Notes under the pieces: model-generated | What the model was told of the DNA's origin: nothing | What the model saw: only the letters and a program-made list of their open reading frames with translations | Databases searched by the model: none | Shown here: positions 1 through 11,531 of the stretch, one piece after another | How positions within the stretch are numbered: position 1 is the stretch's first letter | Layout: the number at the start of each line of letters is the position of its first letter | From: Polytrichum commune | Taxonomy: Eukaryota; Streptophyta; Polytrichopsida; Polytrichales; Polytrichaceae | Direction: 5' to 3' | DNA: 64,000 nt | Assembly (NCBI GenBank): GCA_950295325.1 | Contig: OX485806.1 | Span: 6,014,001-6,078,000, forward strand | Made by a program: the position numbers and the translations under genes

Positions 1-470
1 TGAACAAATTGATAGTATCTAGAAGTTGACCCTTCCAGTTTCCCAGTCATGTCCCATTTCAAACTGACTATTTATGACTCGGTGTCTTGACATGTTGCTC
101 TTTTATCCCCATGCTCACTCTTCCAACCTCCATAAATTGAGTCAAAAATAGATAAGCCTTTCTGAAGCCCAACTGGGAAGTTTTGGAAGTGAGGCATACT
201 CCATCCTCAAGAAACAAATCTAGTCATGACCTAAAATTACAGACCCTTCACTTAGCATATGGGGTCGGACAGCAATTTAAAGAGGTGCTCAAGGCCAGAG
301 ATGATAACCTTTATCCAACTATGAGGACTCTCTAGATTTTAAATATCTTTTGGAAGGTGTGAAGTACTTTACTCTGCACCCTGACAGAAGACCACTGCAT
401 TATGATTGCCAACCTAAAGGGCATGCCCAGAGACTAGGGATAATCAAAATAAAAGTTGAAGAGGACATAC

Positions 471-3400
471 TTCAGCACCCTTCTCCAAGGCAATTTCTGT
501 AATCTCAACACGGATTGGCTCTTGGTTGCCTGAGAGTGTAACCTTCACAAGCTCTTCTTCACAGTAGCCATCAAACTCAGCACTGGAAGATCAACAACAT
601 GATTACTCGGCATTAGCAATCAATGTTTCCATAGACGGAACCACTTATTCACATCGCTTCTGTGGAGCAGACTATGACTAACTCTAACAGCAACTGACAT
701 GACTTTGCTCTCTACAACTCTATGACTATATTGTACCTCTGTGTTTCAGGTTTTTTGGCCTATTGAGTACTGATTTCCTTACTGAGTGAAATTTATGGTA
801 TAAAACCATGCCTGGTAACAGATGTCAAATTAGGACCCTTGCAGTTTTTGACAAGAATTGAGAACCCCAAAACCCCAACAAATTTCACTCATGGTAACAA
901 TGTAACTTAGGTTCCTGGCAATAGATTAAACAACATCACTATCCAACTTTTCCTTGCGGTGCACAGATGAGGTGAAGGACATACGCAGCAAGCTCTTTCT
1001 GGACACGAACAGCCTCCACTTGCACTACTTGTTGAGCTTTCCTCACTGTGTCATAGAGACCTTGCATATTTCCAAACATATTCCCTAGCCCTTGCTGCAT
1101 TGAGCCAAAGTTGAGCGTCAGTAACTTGATTCTTAACCCTTATTGCTATGACAACTTTACACTAACGACCTTCACAAATATTGCAGCCACTCACTCTGCT
1201 GACAGTGACCAGAGATGAAGAATTTGGGACAAGTAGTCCCTTCCAACAATACTGTGTATATTATGCAAACGAAATTTAGGTCTGGAGATACCACATTGTC
1301 AGAAGTTCATCTTTACAGGTTTGATAAGTTACAGCACATGTCCAGATCCAAGGTCACTAAAGGAGGGGATGAACATCAATAATATCACAATCAACAAATT
1401 GATGCAATTAATTCTCTACATCAAGTCTGCAAAATAGCAGATGGCTGGACAAAGATAGCAAATGGTGCACCTTCTTGGCAGCTTCATCAGGGTTCTCTTC
1501 TTTCTTTCCTCCCCACAAGCTGGTGATGCTCAAGGAGCCCTTTGTGGACCTTACATACTCATTTTTCCTCTTCAAGAATACACTAGTGTTAACCCTAGAG
1601 CCTGTGCAAAGCAAACCATGAAAATATATAAGAGCCAGCCCAAGGTGTGCCAGCCAGTAACTTGTTTGGTCCAACACAAAAACCATAATGTTTAATGTCT
1701 CAAAAGTTGATCTTTCTTACCAAAGTCATGAATTTCCAAGCAAATACCTCTCACAGGCCTCCAAATTCAGAGTGAAGTAACATGCATCAGGTACATAATA
1801 GACTGACAAAAACCATGGCCAATCTCCCTGTGGCATCCAGTAAAGTGGATACATAAACAAATCCATGATTTTTAAAACTACTAATTGCCAAATGAAAGGT
1901 AGCCAGGTGCAAGTTGATTCAGTGCAAGTTAAATTTGGACTAATATAACGTGCCAAATACTGCAATCCAAACCAATGTATTCAACCCTTGCTTCCATCAA
2001 AATCTGACAATTACAAGTTGTCATCCCTCCCCCATTGACTCTGTCAGTTTCCTGCAAGGAGTAGTAGGTTTCCACTTATGCATTTTTGCACAAAAACACA
2101 ATAAACACATGCTTTAAACCTGCTACTACTTCCATGCAACATGACAATAACATGAGATTGACGAGCTTTAGAAGAATTAGTCACCAATGAGTAACAACAC
2201 CAAGATGATATCTTACGTCAACCACACAGATGACATAGAACTTCTAGTTTCAGATTTTCCTGTATAAGCGATTACCTTACAAACTATTTCATAACTGCTG
2301 AAAGAATAGCTTTTGAAGACTTCTGACACTTGAATACTGCATACAGCAAAGAGCTCGGCTGACACACCTTCCAAATTGCAAATGTTACTAAATTGAACAT
2401 AATATAAGCTTCAATTAACAGTGCACATATCATCGGAAACATGTTCCGATTGAGAACCATGCAAGGCACACTCAAAAAGCCATTTTATTTACTACTTGAA
2501 TTGAACTTATTTTCAGTATGATGTGATTGTATTCTTCTTTCAATTGAAAGAGAAGTCGCGCCACAGAAGGAAAGTATTGTTCACCATTAAGACCCAACAT
2601 GAAAATAATATTGGCCCGAAGAGCAGAATACAGCTGAATTTATCCCCAACCTGTTTCAATGTGCAAATAGTAGGGCAAAGAAGATGAGTTAATGTCAAAG
2701 TTTTCAAACAGCTCATTAGACAATCAAGGATAGTCTACTACAGCTACTATGAAAGTCTCATGTCCTTTATAGAACTCTGGAATTATTGACACACTCATTG
2801 ACTAGATTATCACATTAACAACTGAGACAGACTTATGTCTGCATCAAAGGCAGCGAGTTTTTGTCTTTCGAGGAAATTTGTGTAAATCGACGAATACACC
2901 TTTGAAGTAAAACCGGAAATCACTTTAGAAAAATTTAACGAATAGCACCATGAAATGACATATCTGTCAATGAATACCTACCGCATAAGAAAAGGTGTAA
3001 GTGAATTTGAAGATGTAGTTGGATGGCAGACATACTAACTTCTATATAATTGCACAGATATCATGAACTGCCAAACAGTTGGACCAGTTCAATATTTAGA
3101 TATTGCATTACTCCAAATTTACCCTAAACCACCCGCACAGCCCTAACCTCATGTCCATAATTCCCTACGAAGTGGACATGCAGCGTCACCTTCACTTGCG
3201 CCACTCCTATAGGTGCATTCCTAAATGCCCATACCCATGTGTGACCTTGGAAAGAGGGCCTCCGTAACACAAAAGTCTGACAAGTCTTCTCCTGCTACGT
3301 AAACCCTAAGTCGAATGCAGAATCCGGTAACGACCTCAATCAGCATCTCATAAAATGCGAACCAGCAAGGCGGTGAACATCTGACGGGATTTTGGAGCTC

Positions 3401-4067
3401 AAAAGCAACAACGAAATCTCAATCAGGAAGAAGGGGCGGTATTGCAAATTCAGTATTGCAATTCCCTCAAACAAGTGTACAAGATTTCGCCTTCTGGCAA
3501 CAAGAAACCCCGGTAGCAAACAAATTTAGCTCCCGCACCGGCTATCTCAAGCTTCGAGCAATCTTAAACCCCTACCAAACGGAGAAACGGGAGATGGAAG
3601 CAAGGGAGAATTTGCTGAAGTAAGAGGAGGCAGAGGAAAACAAGTCCCCTCCTGCTCTGTAACCCTAAATTAGATGCAGGGTTCACTAATAACCTCAATC
3701 AAAAGCTCACAAAAAGCGAACGAGCAAGGCGGTGGGCATCTGAAGGTTCATTCGAGCTCAAATGGCACCAATAAAATCTCATTCAGGAAGAAAAGGAAGT
3801 AATGCAAATCCAGCGATTCCCTCAACAAGTGCACGAGATTTTGGCCCCTGACAACAAGAAACCTCGATTGCAGACAAATTCAGCTCCCACATCGGCTATC
3901 TAGAGCTCCGAGCAATGCAATTCCAAACGAGGGAAACCAAACGGGGAAACGGATATAGGCGCATGGAGGGGCTTACTGAGGGAGGAGGAAGAAGAGGAAG
4001 ATGCACTAGCAGGCTGGAAGGCGGGCACGGCCCCCACCGCTGATGCTGCACTGGCGCACATTGCCAT
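471..4067 (-). CDS. STIC2: STIC2-like chloroplast YbaB/EbfC-family protein (partial, 3' end beyond left edge)
   Basis: Exons on the minus strand: 4067-3977, 1601-1471, 1094-985 and 582-471; the last exon(s) lie left of the window. Exon 1 begins MAMCASAASAVG and is Ala/Ser-rich, a typical chloroplast transit peptide. Exon 2 carries SLWGGKKEENPDEAAKK, exon 3 NMQGLYDTVRKAQQVVQ and KELAA, exon 4 FDGYCEEELVKVTLSGNQ. This is the conserved order of plant STIC2/YbaB proteins. Intron phases 1, 0 and 2 match at each junction, with GT..AG ends; 582-471 ends at a GTATGT donor in phase 0. YbaB proteins are small dimeric nucleoid-associated proteins. Arabidopsis STIC2 is known to act in the stroma in thylakoid protein targeting with ALB4/cpSRP components; transfer of that role here is inference. 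Intron 1 is long (about 2.4 kb) and contains a tandem duplication beside exon 1. Confidence 0.9.
3288..3990. repeat. Diverged tandem duplication, period about 360 bp, in intron 1 of the STIC2-like gene
   Basis: Roughly 3288-3640 and 3648-3990 align along their length. Shared blocks include GAGCAAGGCGGTG / CCAGCAAGGCGGTG, AATCTCA(A/T)TCAGGAAGAA, CTCAA(A)CAAGTG(T/C)AC, CAACAAGAAACC and CGGCTATCT. The second copy runs up to the exon 1 donor at 3976. Divergence suggests an old duplication. Confidence 0.8.
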
Positions 4068-4384
4068 TGCCGCCCTCGGTGGTTACTCGGATTCAATCCT
4101 CGCAGGGAAGGGATTGAATTCGTCGTCTCTCGTCAGGCAGCAGCGATGCGATGTGCTAGGGTTTGGGGTTGCAACAGGAGGAATGGCTATGGCGATGATG
4201 GGAAGCAAGATGAGAATCCAATAATAAGCCTTCGAGTCCGCAGAACCCACACAGAGGGAGCGAGATAAGGTATATCGTATTCCCATATCGTATATGACAC
4301 GTGTTCTTTGGTCTACGCAAGATGAACCGTATATACGTACCGTAGAGTGCTTCTTCCTTGGGCTAGGGATTCGTGGTGTCTACG

Positions 4385-4655
4385 GACTAAGGTAGGATGG
4401 GTCTTAAATGGTTACTTCTTCCAATTAGCTCACTTCTCCTAGGATATGAAACATTCGATTAGCATAAGATGGTTGGCAAATCCAAATCAAGGCCATAACC
4501 ATTGATTTTCGGAGCTCGTATGAACATCTTGATCATTAACAAACTGGATATTTTTTTATGCTCATTAAATGGTCATATAGGTCTTCCCAATTATGTTGAT
4601 TATTGAATCCATAATGGTTATCATATTTTGAGCATGCAATCTAATCTCTTTTAAA
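4385..4655 (+). repeat. Dispersed repeat family A, copy 1
   Basis: The block runs from GATGGGTCTTAAATGGTTAC through GATATGAAACATTCGATTAG and GCTCATTAAATGGTCATATA to GAGCATGCAATCT. The same ordered blocks recur near 46630 and 52430 in this orientation, and inverted near 26000, 28600, 29500 and 42330. No transposase is visible; it looks like a non-autonomous element of about 350-450 bp. Confidence 0.75.
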
Positions 4656-4664
4656 CCACTCCCG

Positions 4665-5115
4665 GGGGTGGACTTTTCATTGGAAACCTAGATGATGTGC
4701 ATGGGCACTATGAAATTAAACCCCTATATACAAGAAGTTTACAAAGGAAAAACAAATGTTTACGTACTAATGGCAAGCTAGAAAATGGGTTCATGTAATC
4801 ATACCAAGCTTTTCGATTTAACATGATAATGCCTCGACTACATATTATATACAAAATATAAACACGAATTAATATTAGTTTTATTATATGTCAAATGCAT
4901 GTCCACTTTCTAATGAGAAAGTTAAACATTTTTCATTCATAGCATGTAACTCAATGATTACATCAAACAAACAAAGACAATAGCACAATAACTTAGCCAC
5001 AAATATGGAGAGTAGAACTCAAGGGAGCACTCCAAGAGCCTCTAGCTTATTCTAGAACACAAATGTCCCTTTTTACACCCACGTTAGTTCGTATGTGGTA
5101 TGAAGAGTCCACCCC
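4665..5115. mobile_element. MITE family E, copy 1 (GGGGTGGACT termini)
   Basis: The left end is GGGGTGGACTTTTCAT; the right end AAGAGTCCACCCC is its inverted complement. The interior (for example AAACCCCTATATACA, GGCTAGAAAATGG-like and GTTAGTTCGTATGTGGTATG blocks) is shared in order with the element at 7313-7872. It directly follows family A copy 1. There is no coding capacity, so this is a non-autonomous DNA transposon of uncertain superfamily. Confidence 0.75.
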
Positions 5116-7113
5116 TAGGTAAACACTTGTCTTTCTTACATCTACACTTGAAGCCACACCAAACCACATACACTCAAATATAGGTTCCTAATAAGAATAA
5201 TATTCAAATAACAATTGTCTTACACATGTGACCAAGGGCCATGAGGAAAAATGATTTATAATTTCTTGTGGTCATTATCGGTGGTTCACAAATTGATGAA
5301 TCATATCTCTTACTACTTATATCGGAACTCTTCAATTGACTAGGATTTAAGCATATTTGGATTTATGCATGACTTTTGGACAATTCCAACTGCCAATATG
5401 ACGTACACTAGAATGCAAATCTACACAAGTATGGTGGTTGGCAAACATGAAATACTCATTACTCATGGGTTCCTCTTTGTTATGTGTTTACCTAGAATCC
5501 AATAGCCTTCACATTGACTTTTCTTTGTCTTTCATTACAATTCCTCAAAGCTAGAAGCAAGCAGTGCCGGTTCATTCTTTGATCTTTGATTATTGCACAA
5601 CGAAGCAAGCAACACAAACCCAATGTAGCTAAGAGTGCATCGATTAGGAGTTATACACGATGTACCGTTCTTTTTGAAATAAAGTTATATGGTTCATAAA
5701 ATGGATTTTATGAAATTGTGAATATGGACACCAAATCATGAAATCGCTTACAACATGTATTAAAATTGGTTGAAAGTTCAAATTAAATTGGTTGCATATA
5801 TAGTGAACTTGGTTTCTGATTCCAATGAAATTGGTAGAACCTATTGCCAAATTGGTTTGTACAAATCATAAAATTGAGTTTGCACTTCTGTGAATTCATC
5901 TTATCTGAGGAGTATTTTTTTGACAAGTGGTTTGTGCAAATATACTTAAAAAAATTTAGTTTTTGAAAGCTCAAATGCTCATTGACAATCTTTGTTGTCC
6001 AAAGTCAGGCCAGCGGCCTCTCCAAATTGATGGGCTTTGAATCCAAATTTCACTATCTATCTCAATTGATTAGGATTCACTTGTGATAAGTATACATGTA
6101 GCATGTAATGGCCTAACACGGGCCATAGGGACTCACTATGCAAGCGAGTGAGAGAGAGAGAGAAATTTTTGTTGAATACACCTATGCTTATTTTCAAGCT
6201 TAGTCTTTTCTTGAAACATTCTTTTCTTCAGACGCTAGTCCATTATGTTACATATCTATGTACCTTTCAAAACCCGGGAGGGTGGGTGGGACCAACTCTC
6301 ATGACCATATCTCTATATAACTATCTTCATTTTTTGCAACCTTCTCATCTTGGTATACCTTTAAACAAGTTAACACCTTCATCATTGAAACGATTAAGGT
6401 CTCGTCCATTAAGCCCTTAAGTAAAGTGTTGCATTCCATATCCAAAGTTGATAAAGTCAAGTTCAAAATATTATATAAGACATGTTCAAAAATGCTTCAA
6501 AGTGCTATCACAAATCAAAATTGCTTTTTATTCTAAACTATCTTGTAGGAAATCAAAGTTACATGCACATATTGTTTTTGAAAGAAGATGATATACAAAA
6601 CCTAAGTGAGCCGTCAAATTTGTGAAGGTCTGCCTCCCCTATGCCCATGGCACCAACCAAATCCAAAGAGAGGGTTAGTAACGTATAAAAGGTGAATACC
6701 AACATAACCCAATTATTATCTACGTCACACAATCATGTACAACATAATCAAACATTTTGTATCATTGAATACACATACTACCAATGAGTATTCTACCTAT
6801 TCCTTAGCCATTTGAACCTTGTGCGACCGAAGCTTGAGGCAGATTATATACACCTCCCACTTGAACTAGTGCGCACCACTTTCACTAATCCTAGAAATTA
6901 CTTAGGGTAAATTGCCACTACGGCTTAACCTTTGAAAGGAGGGTTGCGTGTCTCCTTTCAGTTGATATAGGATTAGGTAACAATCCTTGGCCATAGATGC
7001 ATAAAACCAATTCTCTAGTGGGTATTTGTTAGGTAAAACTTACCTAACCTGAAAGCAATTTTCCTTAGGGTCATACTTTTACTAGGTCAATTCATTTAAG
7101 CTATTGTAAAAAC

Positions 7114-7118
<5 letters not shown>
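5116..7118. other. Intergenic, no gene recognised
   Basis: AT-rich sequence with only short, unsupported reading frames. Around 5220-5290, a block (CACATGTGACCAAGGGCCATGAG and following) recurs near 38950, so part is repeat-derived. A short GAGAGA run lies near 6150. Confidence 0.6.

Positions 7119-7175
<57 letters not shown>
7119..7175. repeat. (AG)n microsatellite
   Basis: An uninterrupted AG dinucleotide run of about 28 units. Confidence 0.95.
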
Positions 7176-7179
<4 letters not shown>

Positions 7180-7276
7180 CCCATGAAAAACTTAAAATAT
7201 ATTCATCTCATATTCATATTATGTGACATTGGTGATCAATATACTAAACATGTGTTTGCATCCAAGGGAACCTAGG

Positions 7277-7279
<3 letters not shown>

Positions 7280-7312
<33 letters not shown>
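7280..7312. repeat. (AT)n microsatellite
   Basis: An AT run of about 16 units abutting the left end of MITE E copy 2. Confidence 0.95.
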
Positions 7313-7314
<2 letters not shown>

Positions 7315-7872
7315 GGTGGACTCCTTAATGGAAATCTAAATGACATGCATGTGTGGCTATGAAATAAAACCCCCTATATACATGACATTTATACAAAATA
7401 ACAAATGTATATGAACTAACATTAGGCTAGAAAATGGACTCGTGTATTTATATCAAGCCTTTCATTTTAATGTGATAAATGCCTACACTACATATACAAA
7501 ATACAAATCATGAAAGAAATAGCTTTTATTACACATACAATCCACTTTCACTTTTCATCAAGAGAGTCATTGGACATTTGCTTTTATTCATAGGATATAA
7601 CTCATAATAATATTACCCTAAAACACACATCGTCTTGATGAAATAAGGAAAACTAGATGAAACTAGGACATCTATTGTCAATTTTTCTTTGAATCTTAGG
7701 GGCCCCTTTTGTACATCTACCTTTAGTTCAAAATCCTCAATAGCCTTTTTAAATGTACACAGTAGAGAAAAACAATACCTCTCCCTTATATACACTATGT
7801 AAGCCAATGCCTCAAACTATACCCCTTTCTACACTCACGTTAGTTTGTACATGGTATGAAGAGTCCACCCCC
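7313..7872. mobile_element. MITE family E, copy 2
   Basis: It begins GGGGTGGACTCCTTAAT and ends ATGAAGAGTCCACCCC, giving inverted ends of about 15 bp. Its interior aligns with copy 1 at 4665-5115 but is about 100 bp longer. The left end follows an AT run and the right end is followed by TAT, so a short target duplication is possible but ambiguous. Confidence 0.8.
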
Positions 7873-8199
7873 TATGATTTGAACCCAAAACCTCAAAACA
7901 TTATAATCTAAAAAGTGTACTTGATGAATGAGCTAAATTTAAATAAGATTATTTCTTACACAGTTGACTAGAAATGAAAGCATGTAGTTCAAATACTTGT
8001 TTTTGTGAATGGAGAGGCTTAATTTGGACCCATAACATTCTTAAGTAGTTGGGAGCATGAGTGTTGACCCAAAACATAATCATTCCAAATAAATATTTGA
8101 ATATATTTTGGGGTATTCCTTTTGGCGTGTGTATAAAGTTGAATCTCATCTAGGGCTTTGTGAATGTGACCTCCTACTACCAATTGTCACTCCACTAAG

Positions 8200-8396
8200 G
8201 ATATTTAGTCTCACTTACTATTTGGAGTTACACATTCCTATTTTTTTTACTAATACTGTATTCTTTTACAAAGTAAAGATGTTAATGTTCTATAATGTCC
8301 AAACAACCAATGCGATCTTTGTTGGTAAAAAAATGAGATGTACAATAAACAATTTTAGCGTTGCGTAGTTCCAAATAGTAAGTGACACTAAATATC
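8200..8396. mobile_element. Foldback/MITE-like element with arms of about 34 bp
   Basis: The left arm 8200-8233 (GATATTTAGTCTCACTTACT then ATTTGGAGTTACAC) is the near-perfect inverted complement of the right arm 8363-8396. A solitary right-arm-like segment lies near 16210-16245. No coding sequence. Confidence 0.75.
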
Positions 8397-8602
8397 ATAT
8401 TTAGTGTAGTCCCTTTGCTAGTGTCAACACGCAATCATGGGAGTGATTTGCAAATTAGGCCCATGTCATGGCAACATCTCGTTGCATATGCCAATATGAG
8501 AGCTTTGGCCCACAAAAGAGTGTAAATAGTATTTTTTAATATTTAAGATGGATTATTAACATACTTAATGTTAGTGGACATGATGCCATACTGCGTAAGG
8601 TA

Positions 8603-9207
8603 CAGTAATCTACCGCTTAAGTACACACCCGTTTAAATACGCATCCCGGTTAAGTGCGCAAATTATTTGACAAAAATCAGGGTTCATATTATATTGTTTG
8701 AGCATGACATGCAGAGTCATTTGCCGCGAATGCATGAATTTTTTCCGCTTCAAATTCAATGTTAGTTTGTTAACGTTTCGCCGAAATGTCTCAAACGGTC
8801 GTCACAGTTCATCATACATTTGTCCAACTTCCGTTTGAACATCGGAGCAAAGCAATTGGTCGTCGATGTCAAGGAGTTTCAAAGCCTTTGAAGTTGGTAG
8901 CACTTTCAGATTCAAGAACTGTCTCGATAGGCTAGGTTTGGTCATTGATAGGTGGTTCATCTTTTAAGGTTGTCGAAACTTGTCCATCAACATCAAGCCT
9001 TAATGGGAAGGGAAAATAAGAAAACCAGCGGCTTCATTAGCACCCTCGCATGTATTCTTTAGGGGTAAGCTAGATGGGTATTAAATGGTTACTTTTTCCG
9101 ACTAGCCCAATCTGGAACACTAGTGATATGAGTAAAGTATGCACCTACCAACTAAGTGCGCACCAACGGCTCCGGTTCAAATTGCATACTTAAGGGGGAG
9201 ATTACTG
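8603..9207. mobile_element. pogo/Lemi1-like Tc1-mariner MITE
   Basis: The terminal inverted repeats are CAGTAATCTACCGCTTAAGT on the left and the inverted complement of ACTTAAGGGGGAGATTACTG on the right, flanked by TA dinucleotides (8601-8602 and 9208-9209). CAGTAA...-type ends with TA target duplication are characteristic of plant pogo-like elements such as Lemi1. Subterminal TTAAGTNCGCA-like motifs repeat inside both ends (near 8618, 8636 and 8652 on the left and 9150 on the right), as expected for transposase-binding sites. The 605-bp interior has no intact transposase; part of it might derive from one, but I cannot show this. Confidence 0.85.
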
Positions 9208-9209
9208 TA

Positions 9210-10454
9210 CGTGGGTGTTAAGTGGCTCAATTTTTGAAATTTGTTATGTGCACTAACATGTTTAGATTCCCGAAAATTGCGTTAGGTTAGAAAATGTAAG
9301 ATAAAATTGAGGCAACAATTTGATTGATAGTCAAACACTGCATGATTTAGTTGCAAATTTTTAAATGAAGGGATTTACAAAACTTTATGTGGTCTTGAAT
9401 TTGATGACAAAGTACTCTTATTGACGGCATATGTTTCATGGGTGGTAGACCTTGTAGTTGCTTTATGTGGCTCATTCTCTACCTAATCCGCCCAATCACC
9501 CATCCAAGAGCATGCTCAAGTGCTCACTTAAATTATAGTCCCAAGTTACACTTTACTTCGTATGCTAGGCTTAGGGCCCAACTCATCTACAAACCTACGC
9601 TAGGGTCTTACCAAGCCTACTCAAGTTTCTAGGTCCTCGTTGACCGGACTGTGGCCCACCTTAGGTGGCCACAATGCCATTGTTTTCCTACTCGGACCCG
9701 GGGTGCTAGTTGCAAATGAACTAGTAATGAACACCTTGGATAGCTTAGTAGAATCACGAAGCACCAGAGGTAGGTTCTTGGTTGTGTTGTCAAAGACTAT
9801 AACCTAACTTTGGATGTGGTCCTTGTTGGGTCTTTTTTTTTGGCAGGTGGTGCAAAGCCATGGTTTTTCCCGAACAATTGATTTTTAAGGATCAATTTTA
9901 AGGATTTTAAAGGAAAAAAACAAGTGTCCAAATAAGAAAATGAACCACATAACACCCACATACCTTAGCACCATCCCCACATGTGAAAATATAGTAGCTT
10001 CATTCCATTATAGTAGCATTTGGTTCCCAGTTGGCAGACTATATTGTTGGTCCCATCATAAATCTAGGATACCCAAGTGAATGACCGGCCCACATTTAAG
10101 AATGCTAGGCCTCTAAGATGCTCACAGGTTAAGTATGGGGAGCTCATTTCCTTTCTAGGTATTTAAATTCATGGGATGCATCTCCAAGAACTAGGGTCCT
10201 CTTTTCTAGAAATGAATGCCAAACTTAGTCAAGTGACAAATGCCATGTACCAGTACTTATCCCCAACACCATTTGAAGTTGTAAAACCCTCACATATTCA
10301 TGTATTATGTCTTGAAATTGCACAACATCTTCATACAAAGCTTTGGATCATTGCATCAAAGTGACTTTGATTCCCAATTAAACGTAATAATGTTATGGGT
10401 CATCCATCACAACATTATTAGTGGTCATGGCACTTGATTGATGCGTGGTCTTGC
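9210..10454. other. Intergenic, no gene recognised
   Basis: Only short frames without recognisable motifs on either strand. I see no repeat boundaries here. Confidence 0.5.
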
Positions 10455-11315
10455 TAAAACGAACTTGGCAGTCTATCCCACCATGTGAAGTAGAGGGACA
10501 TGTTGAACTACATGTCCATGTGGTGGATGTAAGGTAGACATACTCATTTCCGATAAATTAAGCAATTTCGCATATTAAGTGTGGTACATGTGTGGTAGTG
10601 GAGTTATTTTTTACACGCCTATAAATTCATATCATGACAATTAGCAAAAATATCATAATTTATAACAAGGTATTCAAATTATAGTAAATTTTTAAAGGAG
10701 ATATTCTCTCCTATCCCATATTCACAACATAAGTCAACCTATCTCTAATAACTAGTAGATGAAAACGTGAGTCCCGTCAGTGCCAAATTACAGGAACCCA
10801 AATATGTGCCCTTTTAACTTACTTTTTTTCCTTCACAATGGCTATGACTCCTCTCTCACCCGGTCACTACACTAAATTGTTCGATTAGTATGGGTTACCA
10901 TTTGAAGTTATGTGTTGCTATCACTTTTAACCGACATTATTGTTTTTGGCCAACTAAGTTATCTCATATTCTTCAGTGTGCATACTAACTACTTATGCTA
11001 TATGAATAAAAATGATACTTTTACTGAAACGTTACAACCATGCGTAACTCCAAATGTTATTCCACACTAATTAGACCCAAGAAAAAAACCTATTCTCAAC
11101 ATTCCAAATTACAGAATGACGGCTACATGTTTGGACTTTACGGCTTTAGGGGACTCTATGTGGGGTGGTTTTTGGAGATGGGGTTGTCTACCTCATTAGT
11201 GGTGCTTGGGCCTTTGGGCGAGGGGCATGCATGAAGAGCATTCCGAGGAACTCGAGAGCCTTGACCCAGAACGGGAGCTTGTAGTCACATTGGCCCATGA
11301 GCTCTAGCTAGATTG
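10455..11315 (-). pseudogene. Partial, split copy of the adjacent desaturase/hydroxylase gene
   Basis: Two stretches match the neighbouring gene in the same orientation. 10470-10530 resembles 11615-11680 (CCCACCATGTGAAGTAGAG versus CCCACCACGTGAAGTAGAG). 11196-11315 resembles 11680-11795 (AACGGGAGCTTGTAGTCACA versus AACGGGAGCTTGTAGCCGCA). They correspond to the C-terminal region including the last histidine box. The two parts would be contiguous but for an insertion at 10531-11195, whose ends read AGGTAGACA and TGTCTACCT. The fragment is non-functional. Base composition has drifted to AT compared with the GC-rich intact gene. Confidence 0.8.
10531..11195. mobile_element. Insertion splitting the pseudogene, short inverted ends AGGTAGACA
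   Basis: AGGTAGACA at 10532-10540 and TGTCTACCT at 11185-11193 are exact inverted complements. They sit where the pseudogene match stops and resumes. The interior (about 660 bp) has no recognisable transposase. The exact ends and target duplication are unclear because the right side has three extra bases. Confidence 0.6.
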
Positions 11316-11531
11316 ATCATACTCATAAACCCTAAACCCCATTACGATCCTATCTCAAGATGTCAAATCCTCACACTTCCAGATATCAAATTGGCTCGAC
11401 ATCAACATTCTCTTACATGGGGGATGCTAATTACATGGCAAGGCTGAATCTTGCATCATCAAAATGCCATTCATTCCCGATTGTGGTATATGAAGACTCT
11501 TCCGAAACTCATGAAATGATGCTGTTACGGA

